Of a DNA stretch of 64,000 bases, positions 1-7,399 are shown one piece after another (the stretch's first letter is position 1; each line of letters starts with the position of its first letter). The notes beneath the pieces are model-generated. The model was not told the DNA's origin, ran no database searches, and saw only the letters and a program-made list of their open reading frames with translations. Made by a program: the position numbers and the translations under genes. This DNA is from Luteimicrobium sp049844995 (lineage in GTDB: Bacteria > Actinomycetota > Actinomycetes > Actinomycetales > Cellulomonadaceae), in the NCBI RefSeq assembly GCF_049844995.1, contig NZ_JBNCMC010000002.1, positions 744,001-808,000 on the forward strand. The letters are read 5' to 3'.

Positions 1-1298
1 ACGAGGTTCGCCGGCACCGACCAGAGCGACACCGCGGGCGCGAGGAGCACGAGCACGGGGCCGCACGCCGCCTGGGCCGCGAGCGGCACGGCCACGACGA
101 GCGCCGCGGGCCGGGGAAGCCACGCCGAGAGCCGTGCGGCGACGGGGCCGGCGAGCAGGACGATCCCCGCCGTCGCGGCGACCGACAGCACGAACCCGAA
201 CGCCCGGGCGAGCCACGGGTCCGCCACGAGCAGCACGACCACGGAGGCCGCGAGCGCCGGGACGGCCCGCGCGGGCCGCCCGAGCGCTGCGCCGGCGAGC
301 GTCACCGCGCACATCGCCGCGGAGCGGACGACGCTCGGGTCGGGTCGCACGAGCAGCACGAACCCCGTGGTCGCCGGCACCAGGACCGCGAGCCGCGGCC
401 ACCGGCCGAGTCCCAGCGCGGCGCAGAGCCCGCTCAGCGTCGCGACCACGATCGCGAAGTGCCCGCCGGACACGGCGGTCACGTGCGTGAGGCCCACCGT
501 CCGCATCACGGCGTCGAGGTCGTCGGGCAACCGGGTCACGTCGCCGACGGCGACTCCCGGGACGAGCGCCCTGGCCTGCGGCGACAGGTCGTCGGTGACC
601 CCCATCAGGTCGGCGCGCAGTGCGTCGGCGACGGCGACCGGGCCTCGCGGTGGCCCGCGCACCTCCGGGGCGCGCAGCGGGACGAGCTGGGCGACCTCGC
701 GCTCGCCGGGGTCCGCCGGGCGCAGGCGGCCCGTCACCGTGACGCGCGTGCCGACCGCGAGCGCCGTCCAGCCGGGGTCGCCGCGGACGAGGAGGGGCGC
801 GGCGGCGCGCCAGGCGTGCGCGCCGTCGTCGACGGCGGTCACCTCGAGGGACGCCAGCACCACGTCCTGGCCCCAGGTCGCCCGCAGGGGCGTCGGGTCG
901 TCGCGCACGGTCGCGGCGACGGTCACGACCCGGCCCGCGGCCGCGAGGTCGGCCAGCCCCGAGCGGTCGCGGACCACCTGCTGGGCGGCGCACGCCGCGA
1001 GCACGACGGCTACCACCGCGGCCGCCAGCGCCACCGCCGGGCCGAGCGCCGGGCCGGCCGCCGACCCCGGCTCGGCGGACGAGCGACGGCGTGCGCGGCG
1101 GAGGCGTGCGAGGCGGCCGAGCGCACGGGTCGCGCGCGGCACGCCCATCGCCGCAGCAGCACCGAGCACGGGGACGACCGCGGCCCCGAGGGCGACAGTG
1201 CGGGCGTCGGCGCCGGTCGCCCACCACCCCGCGAGCCACGCGCTGAGCGCCGCGGGCGCGAGACGGAGGTCGACGGGCGGGCGCGCGGGCGCGGTCAC
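1..1298 (-). CDS. comEC: ComEC/Rec2 competence channel, N-terminal part (cut by window edge)
   Basis: ComEC forms the inner-membrane channel that passes single-stranded DNA during transformation. The reading frame runs open from a GTG at 1298 to the first base of the window, giving about 432 residues. It is rich in hydrophobic segments and has the ComEC core: a stretch reading GLTHVTAVSGGHFAIVVATL, then RSAAMCAVTLAGAALGR and FVLSVAATAGIVLLAGP. The GTG overlaps the comEA stop by four bases (GTGA), so the two are translationally coupled. The C-terminal beta-lactamase-like domain found in many ComEC proteins would lie outside the window. Family assignment is secure from the core motif. Natural competence itself is not shown by this; many actinobacteria carry comEA/comEC without demonstrated transformation. 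Confidence 0.9.
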   Translation of the reverse strand, partial: MTAPARPPVDLRLAPAALSAWLAGWWATGADARTVALGAAVVPVLGAAAAMGVPRATRALGRLARLRRARRRSSAEPGSAAGPALGPAVALAAAVVAVVLAACAAQQVVRDRSGLADLAAAGRVVTVAATVRDDPTPLRATWGQDVVLASLEVTAVDDGAHAWRAAAPLLVRGDPGWTALAVGTRVTVTGRLRPADPGEREVAQLVPLRAPEVRGPPRGPVAVADALRADLMGVTDDLSPQARALVPGVAVGDVTRLPDDLDAVMRTVGLTHVTAVSGGHFAIVVATLSGLCAALGLGRWPRLAVLVPATTGFVLLVRPDPSVVRSAAMCAVTLAGAALGRPARAVPALAASVVVLLVADPWLARAFGFVLSVAATAGIVLLAGPVAARLSAWLPRPAALVVAVPLAAQAACGPVLVLLAPAVSLWSVPANL

Positions 1299-2329
1299 AC
1301 GCGGACCAGGTCCCGCAGCCGGGCGAGGAGCGCCGGGCCGATGCCGGAGACCTCGTCGAGCTGGTCGACGCTCGTGAACGGTCCGCCCTGCGTCCGCCGG
1401 TCCACGATCCGCTGCGCCAGGACGGGGCCGATGCCCGGCAGGGCGTCGAGGGCCGCCGCGTCGGCCGTGTTGAGGTCGACGGGCGCGCCCGTCGACGCGG
1501 GCGTCTGCGACGCGCCGCCGCCGGCGTCGGTGTCGGACGCCTCCGCCGCGGGGGCCGCGGCCTCTCCCTGTCGCGGGATGCGGACCTGCTGTCCGTCCGC
1601 GACGACGCCGGCCAGGTTGACGGCGTCGAGCTCGGCCGACGACGTCGGCCCGCCGGCCGCCTCGACGGCGTCCTCGAGGCGCGCGCCCGAGGCGAGGTGG
1701 ACCAACCCCGGGTGGCGGACCGCCCCGACCACGTGCACGAGGATCGACGCCTCGGCCGACGCCTCGGGCGTGCTGCCCGCAGGCGTGCTGGCCGCGTTCG
1801 GCGTGGCGGCGGATCCGGCGCCCGATCCCACGCTTCCCGTCGCGCGCGGCGTCGGGACGTCGACGGCCGCGTCGAGGCGGGCCGCGGGCGCGCCGGCGCC
1901 CCGCGACACCGCGACCGTCACGACGGCGGCGCCCACCGCCAGCACGACGGCGACCACGAGCGCGGCGGCCCGCGCCGACACGGCCCACCGCCTCGGCCCG
2001 CGCGCCTCCTCCAGGTCGGCGCCGACCGGATGCCCGTGTGCCGTCGTGTACGCCGCCGCGACGGCGCCCAGTGCGCCGGCTCGGAACCGCGCCGCGACGT
2101 CGGCGGCGTCGCCGGGACCGGCGTCTCCCGGCTCCCACGGCTCGGAGGGGGCGTCTCCCGGTTCGACCGCCGCGGGGACGACGATCTCGGGACCGGCCGC
2201 CTCGGGTCGGTCCGCCTCGGACGCTCGTCGGGGCTCCGGGGATCGCACGGGGCTCCACGGCGCGGCGTCGGGATCGCCGGCCAGGCGGCGCGCGCGGTCC
2301 CGGGCGTCGGGGGCGGGAGTTCGGGGCAC
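1295..2329 (-). CDS. comEA: ComEA DNA-binding competence protein
   Basis: ComEA is the membrane-anchored receptor that binds double-stranded DNA outside the cell and hands it to ComEC. The 344-residue protein has a charged, Pro-rich cytoplasmic N-terminus (1-115), one membrane helix (about 121-142), a low-complexity spacer, an SLBB domain (about 195-255, ILVHVVGAVRHPG) and a C-terminal double helix-hairpin-helix domain (284-344) with the hairpins PGIGP and SGIGP. The long N-terminal tail before the helix is longer than in Bacillus ComEA but is common in actinobacteria. The GTG start at 2329 lies six bases after TAGCGT (2341-2336 on this strand), the spacing of a leaderless transcript. It is followed by comEC with a 4-base overlap. 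The 92 bases between this gene and degV hold that promoter and nothing else I can see. Confidence 0.93.
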   Translation of the reverse strand: MPRTPAPDARDRARRLAGDPDAAPWSPVRSPEPRRASEADRPEAAGPEIVVPAAVEPGDAPSEPWEPGDAGPGDAADVAARFRAGALGAVAAAYTTAHGHPVGADLEEARGPRRWAVSARAAALVVAVVLAVGAAVVTVAVSRGAGAPAARLDAAVDVPTPRATGSVGSGAGSAATPNAASTPAGSTPEASAEASILVHVVGAVRHPGLVHLASGARLEDAVEAAGGPTSSAELDAVNLAGVVADGQQVRIPRQGEAAAPAAEASDTDAGGGASQTPASTGAPVDLNTADAAALDALPGIGPVLAQRIVDRRTQGGPFTSVDQLDEVSGIGPALLARLRDLVRV

Positions 2330-2421
2330 ACGGGGACGCTAGGCGCACGACGCGCCGGGCCCGCGGGCCGCGGACCGCCGCTGTGGACGACCCGCGCCGC
2401 CCACAGGGTCTCCGTCGACCG

Positions 2422-3333
2422 TCAGCGCCTCCCGCGCGGGGCCGGCGACCTCCTCCGGGGTGCCGTCTCGGCGAGGTCCGTCACGACGACAGCGAGCGTC
2501 CCCGGTCCGGTGTGGGCGCCGAGCACCGCGCTGACGGGCGAGACCAGGACCCCGTGGCCGGTCCGCTCCTCGAGCTCGCGCGCGAGCTCGAAGGCCGGCT
2601 CGTGCGCGCCCACGTAGTGGACGGCGAGCGCCGGGTCGGTCCGGCGCTCGACCGAGGCGACGGCGACCTCGAGCATGCGCTCGACGGCCGCGGTGCGGGT
2701 CCGGACCCGCTGCACGAGCTCGATCCGGCCGTCGCGAAGGGTGAGCAGCGGGCGCACGCCGAAGACCGTCCCGATCGCGGCCGCGGGCGCCGAGAGCCGG
2801 CCGCCGCGGCGCAGCTGGTCGAGCGAGTCGACGAGGAAGACCGCCCGTCCGGCGTTCGCGACCTGCACGGCGCGGCGGGCGACGACCTCGCCGGGCGCCC
2901 CGTCGGTGGCGGCGCGGGCGGCCTCGCGCACCGCGAACCCGAGCACCATGGCGGCCGACCGCGAGTCGACGACGCGAACAGGGAGCCCCGCCGTCGCGGC
3001 CGCGGCGGCCGCCTGGTGGACGGTCCCCGACAGCTCCCCCGACAGGTGCACCGAGACCACGGCGGACGCCCCCTCGGCGGCGGCGCGCTCGTAGGCCGCC
3101 TCGAACGCGGCCCGTGGCGGCTGGGAGGTGGTCACGCGCGCGCCGGAGCCGAGCGCCCCCGCGATCTCGTCGGGGGTGATGTCCTCCCCCTCCCGTGCCG
3201 CGACGCCGTCGACGACGACCGTGAGGGGGACCACCTCGACGAGGTCCCGGACCGGGTCCGGCACGTCCGGCAGCGATGCCGTCGAGTCGGTGACGACGCG
3301 GACAGGACCGGGGGTGCGGCGGAGCGGGCTCAT
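2422..3333 (-). CDS. DegV family fatty-acid-binding protein
   Basis: DegV/FakB proteins bind a single fatty acid; FakB partners present it to the kinase FakA. The 303-residue protein has the family layout: VVTDSTASLP at the N-terminus (about 14-23), the TSQPP motif near residue 69, a SVHLSGELSGT stretch and the second-domain motif RRGGRLS. No FakA homologue is in the window, so its partner is unknown. The ATG at 3333 was chosen because a TAGGGT box ends exactly seven bases upstream, in a promoter overlapping that of the divergent ATPase gene. An open frame continues upstream of this ATG but lies antisense to that ATPase gene and was rejected. Its position next to comEA-comEC fits the order I recall from other actinobacteria, leuS-degV-comEA-comEC. 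Confidence 0.9.
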   Translation of the reverse strand: MSPLRRTPGPVRVVTDSTASLPDVPDPVRDLVEVVPLTVVVDGVAAREGEDITPDEIAGALGSGARVTTSQPPRAAFEAAYERAAAEGASAVVSVHLSGELSGTVHQAAAAAATAGLPVRVVDSRSAAMVLGFAVREAARAATDGAPGEVVARRAVQVANAGRAVFLVDSLDQLRRGGRLSAPAAAIGTVFGVRPLLTLRDGRIELVQRVRTRTAAVERMLEVAVASVERRTDPALAVHYVGAHEPAFELARELEERTGHGVLVSPVSAVLGAHTGPGTLAVVVTDLAETAPRRRSPAPRGRR

Positions 3334-3340
3334 CGCCTCC

Positions 3341-3350
3341 ACCCTAGGAT
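3341..3350. promoter_or_regulatory. Overlapping divergent -10 boxes for degV and the HerA-like gene
   Basis: The ten bases ACCCTAGGAT hold TAGGAT on the plus strand (3345-3350) and TAGGGT on the minus strand (3346-3341); they share the central TA step. Each box ends exactly seven bases before a start codon: ATG at 3358 on the plus strand and ATG at 3333 on the minus strand. Both transcripts would start at or within a base of their ATG and be leaderless. Polymerase could bind in only one direction at a time, so the two genes should compete. The geometry is directly visible; promoter activity is inferred. Confidence 0.7.
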
Positions 3351-3357
3351 GCGAGAC

Positions 3358-5262
3358 ATGGCCGACGACGCTCCCGGTCCGGACGAGATCGCCGCACTTC
3401 GCACCGCGGCGGCGCAGGCCGCGGCCGAGGCCGCCGAGGCGAGGGCGGCTGCGGCGCAGGCGGCCCTCGACGCCGCGCTCGCACGGTCCTCCGATGCGCC
3501 CCCGGATGCATCGGCCACCGACGCCCCGTCGACCGATGCCCCGGGCGACGGCGACGGCGCGGCGGACGCGCCGTCGTCGGGCATCGAGCCCGCCCCGCCC
3601 GACGCGCGGCCGAGCGGGTACGCCGAGCAGGTCCGCGCGGGCTACGCGTACCGGGGCGGGACGCTGCCTCTCGGCGCTCTGCTGGTCGCCGGGGACGGCA
3701 GCGACGGCGGCACGGTCGACCCGGCGCCCGACCCCGCCGTGCAGGTCGGCTTCGCTCTCTCGATGCTGAACCGCCACGGGCTGGTCGCGGGTGCGACCGG
3801 TACGGGCAAGACCAAGACGCTGCAGGGCATGGCGGAGGGTTTGTCGGCTGCGGGTGTGCCGGTGTTCCTCGCGGACGTCAAGGGCGACCTGTCGGGGCTC
3901 GCCGTCCCCGGCGACGACGACCCGAAGGTCGCGGAGCGGGCGGCCTCGATCGGGCAGGAGTGGACGCCGACCGCCTTCCCCGCGGAGCTCTACTCCCTCG
4001 GCGGCCTCGGCAGCGGCGTTCCCGTGCGCACGACGGTCACCGACTTCGGGCCGCTGCTGCTGTCGAAGGTGCTGGGTCTCAACGAGACCCAGGAGTCGAG
4101 CCTGGGGCTGATCTTCCACTGGGCGGACACGCAGGGGCTCGCGCTGCTCGACCTCAAGGACCTGCAGTCGACGATCGCGTACCTCACGTCGGCCGACGGC
4201 AAGGCCGAGCTCCGGGGCATCGGCGGGCTGTCGGCGGCGACGGCGGGGGTGATCCTGCGCGAGATCGTGGGGCTCCAGGCGCAGGGCGCGGACGTGTTCT
4301 TCGGGGAGCCCGCCTTCGACACCGCGGCGCTGCTGCGGACGGCGCCCGACGGCCGCGGCGTCGTGTCGTGCCTCGAGCTGCCGGCGGTCCAGGACCGGCC
4401 CGCGCTGTTCTCGACGTTCCTCATGTGGCTGCTCGCGGACCTCTACCAGGACCTGCCCGAGGTCGGGGACCTGGACCAGCCGAAGCTCGTGTTCTTCTTC
4501 GACGAGGCGCACCTGCTGTTCAACGGCGCGTCGAAGGCGTTCGTCGAGCAGGTCGTGCAGACGGTCCGGCTGGTGCGGTCGAAGGGGGTCGGGGTGTTCT
4601 TCGTCACCCAGAGCCCCAAGGACGTGCCGGCGGACGTCCTCGCCCAGCTGGGCAACCGCGTCCAGCACGCGCTGCGCGCCTTCACGCCCGACGACGCCAA
4701 GGCGCTCCGCGCGGCCGTCCGGACGTTCCCCACCTCGCCGTACGACCTGGAGCAGCTGCTCCAGTCGCTCGGCACGGGCGAGGCCGTGGTGACGGTGCTC
4801 ACCGAAAAGGGCGCGCCGGCACCGGTGGCGTGGACGCGCGTGCGCGCGCCGCGGTCGTCGATGGACCCCGCGCCCGAGGCGACCCTGGCCGGGATCGTCG
4901 CGGCGTCGCCGCTGCAGGCGCAGTACGGCACGGCGGTCGACAACGAGTCCGCGTACGAGCTGCTGGCGCAGCGGGTCGAGGCGCAGCAGGCCGCCGCGGA
5001 CCAGGCTGCAGCGGCGGAGGTAGCGGCGAAGGAGCGGGCGGCCGCCGACAAGGAGGCTGCGAAGGCGGCCGCGAAGCAGGCCGACGACCTCGCCAAGCTT
5101 CAGGCGAAGCTCGAGCGCGACGCGGCGAAGGCGCGGGCCGGCGGCGGGTCGGGCGCGCGCCGGTCGACCGCCCAGAGCCCGCTCGACAAGCTCCTGGGCT
5201 CCATGGCGACGACGCTCGGCCGGGAGATCACGCGCAGCGTCTTCGGCACGCGACGGCGCTGA
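3358..5262 (+). CDS. HerA-like helicase/ATPase of the DUF853 (YjgR) family
   Basis: This 634-residue protein belongs to the DUF853 family of HerA/FtsK-type ATPases, whose cellular role is poorly known. Residues 1-85 are an Ala/Asp-rich, low-complexity N-terminus. The P-loop GATGTGKT lies at 145-152, followed by FLADVKGDLSGL. Walker B is KLVFFFDEAHLLF (about 380-392), and FFVTQSPKDVP is the sensor region. The C-terminal 100 residues are an Ala/Lys/Gln-rich coiled coil ending in basic residues. The start at 3358 was preferred over an in-frame ATG at 3349 because TAGGAT ends seven bases before it. It is divergent from degV, sharing its promoter region, and is followed on the same strand by a MATE transporter gene after 193 bases that contain their own promoter. 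Confidence 0.88.
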   Translation: MADDAPGPDEIAALRTAAAQAAAEAAEARAAAAQAALDAALARSSDAPPDASATDAPSTDAPGDGDGAADAPSSGIEPAPPDARPSGYAEQVRAGYAYRGGTLPLGALLVAGDGSDGGTVDPAPDPAVQVGFALSMLNRHGLVAGATGTGKTKTLQGMAEGLSAAGVPVFLADVKGDLSGLAVPGDDDPKVAERAASIGQEWTPTAFPAELYSLGGLGSGVPVRTTVTDFGPLLLSKVLGLNETQESSLGLIFHWADTQGLALLDLKDLQSTIAYLTSADGKAELRGIGGLSAATAGVILREIVGLQAQGADVFFGEPAFDTAALLRTAPDGRGVVSCLELPAVQDRPALFSTFLMWLLADLYQDLPEVGDLDQPKLVFFFDEAHLLFNGASKAFVEQVVQTVRLVRSKGVGVFFVTQSPKDVPADVLAQLGNRVQHALRAFTPDDAKALRAAVRTFPTSPYDLEQLLQSLGTGEAVVTVLTEKGAPAPVAWTRVRAPRSSMDPAPEATLAGIVAASPLQAQYGTAVDNESAYELLAQRVEAQQAAADQAAAAEVAAKERAAADKEAAKAAAKQADDLAKLQAKLERDAAKARAGGGSGARRSTAQSPLDKLLGSMATTLGREITRSVFGTRRR

Positions 5263-5280
5263 CGCGCCCTCCGGAGAATC

Positions 5281-5295
5281 CGCACGTGACGTGCG
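5281..5295. promoter_or_regulatory. Perfect 7-1-7 palindrome upstream of the MATE gene
   Basis: CGCACGTGACGTGCG is a perfect palindrome centred on 5288. It sits 18 bases after the stop of the HerA-like gene and about 35 bases upstream of a candidate -10 box (TACGAT, 5331-5336) for the MATE transporter. It could be an operator for a dimeric regulator or the stem of a weak terminator; there is no T-run after it, which favours an operator. The 5' leader from that -10 box to the MATE start would be about 115 bases and pyrimidine-rich. Confidence 0.4.
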
Positions 5296-5455
5296 CGATA
5301 AGCGCTCGACGACGTCCGGTCGAAACGTTACGATGTTGCCTGCGCGAACCGGCCCGTCCGGTCGCCGCGCACCCTCCCCGACTTCTCCCCCCGCCGGCCC
5401 GCGACCCGTCGTCGCGCCGTCGGCCCCTGCCCTGCCCCAGGAGCTCCGTCCTTCC

Positions 5456-6952
5456 ATGGCTCACGCCCTCACGTCCGGCCGCCCGTGGCGCGTCGTCCTC
5501 GTCTTCGCGATCCCGCTGTTCGTCGGCAACGTCGTCCAGCAGCTCTACCAGGTGACCGACGCGTTCGTCGTCGGCCGCCACCTCGGCGTCGACGCGCTCG
5601 CCGCCGTCGGCTCGACCGGCAGCCTCCTGTTCCTGCTCCTGGGCTTCGCGTGGGGCATGACCTCCGGCTTCGCGATCCCGACGGCGCAGGCGTTCGGCGC
5701 CAGCGACCACGCCGCGGTCCGCCGCTCGGTCGCGGCCGGGACGATCCTCGCGGCGGCGTCGAGCCTCGTGATCACCGTGGGGGCCGTGGCCCTCGCGCGG
5801 CCCGCGCTCGAGGCGCTGCGCACGCCCGCCGACCTGCTCGACGACGCCACGACGTTCGCGACCGTGAGCTTCGCCGGCGCGGCCGCGACCATGTTCTTCA
5901 ACTACCTCGCCGCGATCATCCGGGCCATCGGCGACTCCCGCACGCCCCTCGTGTTCCTCGTGGTGAGCTGCGTGCTCAACGGCGCGCTCGTCGTCGGGCT
6001 CGTGGGCTTCGCCGGCCTGGGCGTCGGGGGCGCCGCGCTCGCGACGATCTCCTCCCAGGCCGTGTCGGTGCTGCTCTGCCTCCTCCACGTGCGGCGCCGG
6101 GTCCCCATCCTCCAGATCGGCCGGTCGGACCTGCGCGCCGCCCTCCGGAAGCCGGCGGAGCTCGGCCGCCACCTGCGGCTCGGCGTACCCATGGGCCTGC
6201 AGGCCTCGATCATCGCCATCGGGACCCTCACGGTGCAGCTCAAGCTCAACGAGCTCGGCGCGACCGCCGTCGCCGCCTACACAGCGGCGACCCGCGTCGA
6301 CTCGCTCGCCGTGGCGCTGCTCGGCTCGCTCGGCCTCGCCGTGTCCACGTTCGCCGCGCAGAACCACGGCGCCGGGCGCCCCGACCGGATCCGCTCCGGC
6401 GTCGTGCAGTCCGTCGCCGTGGCAGTCGCGGGGTCCGTCGTGCTCGGCGGCGTCCTGGTCGCGTTCGGCAGCGACCTCGTCGGGCTGTTCGTCGGCTCGG
6501 GGCAGGCCGAGGTGACGTCGATGGCCGCCCAGTACCTGCGGGTCAACGGCGCGCTCTACGCCGTCCTCGGCGTCCTGTTCGTGCTCCGTGGCGCGCTGCA
6601 GGGGCTCGGGCGCACGCTCGTCCCGACGCTGTCCGGCGTGCTCGAGCTCGTCATGCGGGTCGCCGCGGCCCTGACGCTCGGCGGCGCGTTCGGGTACGCC
6701 GGGATCGTCTGGGGCAACCCGCTCGCGTGGATCGGCTCCGTGCTGCTGCTCGTGCCCGCGTACGCCGTGTGCCACCGCGCGCTCGGGCGCCTCGCCCGCC
6801 CGGCGGCCTCGCTCCCGGGCGCCGGTACCGACGACGCGCCCGTCGTCGTGCGTAAGGTCCACCGGGTGCGTCCGCGCCGGGGGTCGAACGTGCTGGTCCG
6901 GCGTCGCCGCACCGCGTCGCGCCGCCCCGCGCGGAGCGCGACCCGCTCCTAG
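5456..6952 (+). CDS. MATE family multidrug/cation efflux transporter
   Basis: MATE proteins export organic cations and drugs in exchange for Na+ or H+. The 498-residue protein has about twelve hydrophobic segments in two related halves. Typical motifs are FAIPLFVGNVVQQLYQ near the N-terminus (about 17-32), ALAAVGSTGS in the first half and RGALQGLGRTLVPTLSG in the second half. The closest described type is the NorM/DinF branch found in Gram-positive bacteria. The ATG at 5456 was chosen because membrane segment 1 begins right after it and AGGAG lies about a dozen bases upstream; an upstream extension is possible but is Pro/Ser-rich and not family-like. The substrate cannot be read from sequence. 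The last four bases overlap the convergent PIN-like gene, so the two transcripts are antisense at their ends. Confidence 0.9.
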   Translation: MAHALTSGRPWRVVLVFAIPLFVGNVVQQLYQVTDAFVVGRHLGVDALAAVGSTGSLLFLLLGFAWGMTSGFAIPTAQAFGASDHAAVRRSVAAGTILAAASSLVITVGAVALARPALEALRTPADLLDDATTFATVSFAGAAATMFFNYLAAIIRAIGDSRTPLVFLVVSCVLNGALVVGLVGFAGLGVGGAALATISSQAVSVLLCLLHVRRRVPILQIGRSDLRAALRKPAELGRHLRLGVPMGLQASIIAIGTLTVQLKLNELGATAVAAYTAATRVDSLAVALLGSLGLAVSTFAAQNHGAGRPDRIRSGVVQSVAVAVAGSVVLGGVLVAFGSDLVGLFVGSGQAEVTSMAAQYLRVNGALYAVLGVLFVLRGALQGLGRTLVPTLSGVLELVMRVAAALTLGGAFGYAGIVWGNPLAWIGSVLLLVPAYAVCHRALGRLARPAASLPGAGTDDAPVVVRKVHRVRPRRGSNVLVRRRRTASRRPARSATRS

Positions 6953-7359
6953 GCGGTCGCGGGGATCGCGAGGACGGCGACCGTCGCGAGCGGGACGAGC
7001 CCGTCCGCGTCCGCCGCGAGCGCCGCGTCCTCGGTGACGAGGGCGTCGGCCTGGAGGGTCGCGACCGCGAGCAGCTCCGCGCGTCGAACGTCGTCCCAGT
7101 CCCGCTCGAGCGCGATCCGCCAGGCCGTGGCGCGTGAGACGCGGTCGCCGAGCAGCCGGACCTTGAGGCCCGCGACCCCGTCGAGCTGGTCCCGGGCGTC
7201 CTTGGCGTCCAGGGTCCCGGCCCGCAGCTCGCGGTAGAGGATCGCCATCGCCTCCGAGCGGAGCGCGGCGGCACCGACCAGCTGGTGACCGTCAGCGAGG
7301 AGGGCGGTGCCCCGAACGAGCCGGAGCGCGACAGGAGCGTCGATCGCGAAACGCGTCAT
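6949..7359 (-). CDS. PIN-like domain protein, directly downstream of jetC
   Basis: This 136-residue protein resembles the PIN nuclease fold of VapC toxins. It starts MTRFAIDAPVALRLV, giving the first-strand acidic residue D7. E36 sits in the following helix, and the end of the fold reads ADALVTEDAALA, where D111 would be the last metal ligand. The third ligand is unclear: D90 or E95 would have to serve, since the usual Asp-Ala pair is replaced by Arg-Ala. It may therefore be a weak or inactive nuclease. No antitoxin gene is beside it. It begins 40 bases after the jetC stop on the same strand, where jetD stands in Wadjet operons, and no convincing promoter or Shine-Dalgarno sequence precedes it. 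Fold call moderate; functional link to jetABC is speculation. Confidence 0.65.
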   Translation of the reverse strand: MTRFAIDAPVALRLVRGTALLADGHQLVGAAALRSEAMAILYRELRAGTLDAKDARDQLDGVAGLKVRLLGDRVSRATAWRIALERDWDDVRRAELLAVATLQADALVTEDAALAADADGLVPLATVAVLAIPATA

Positions 7360-7399
7360 GCCCCGATGGTCGCACCTGGCGCCGACGGCCGCCCCGCGG

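Noticed and set aside
459..2342. A 627-codon plus-strand frame across comEC and comEA
   Set aside because: Composition is Arg/Ala/Gly noise and the opposite strand encodes two well-defined competence proteins with coupled starts.
2038..3357. An upstream in-frame extension of the HerA-like ATPase to 2038
   Set aside because: The extra 440 residues are antisense to degV and Arg/Gly-rich; the promoter and SD-like context support 3358.
6949..7359. The PIN-like gene as half of a vapBC pair
   Set aside because: No antitoxin-like frame lies within 300 bases on either side, and one acidic ligand is not conserved.
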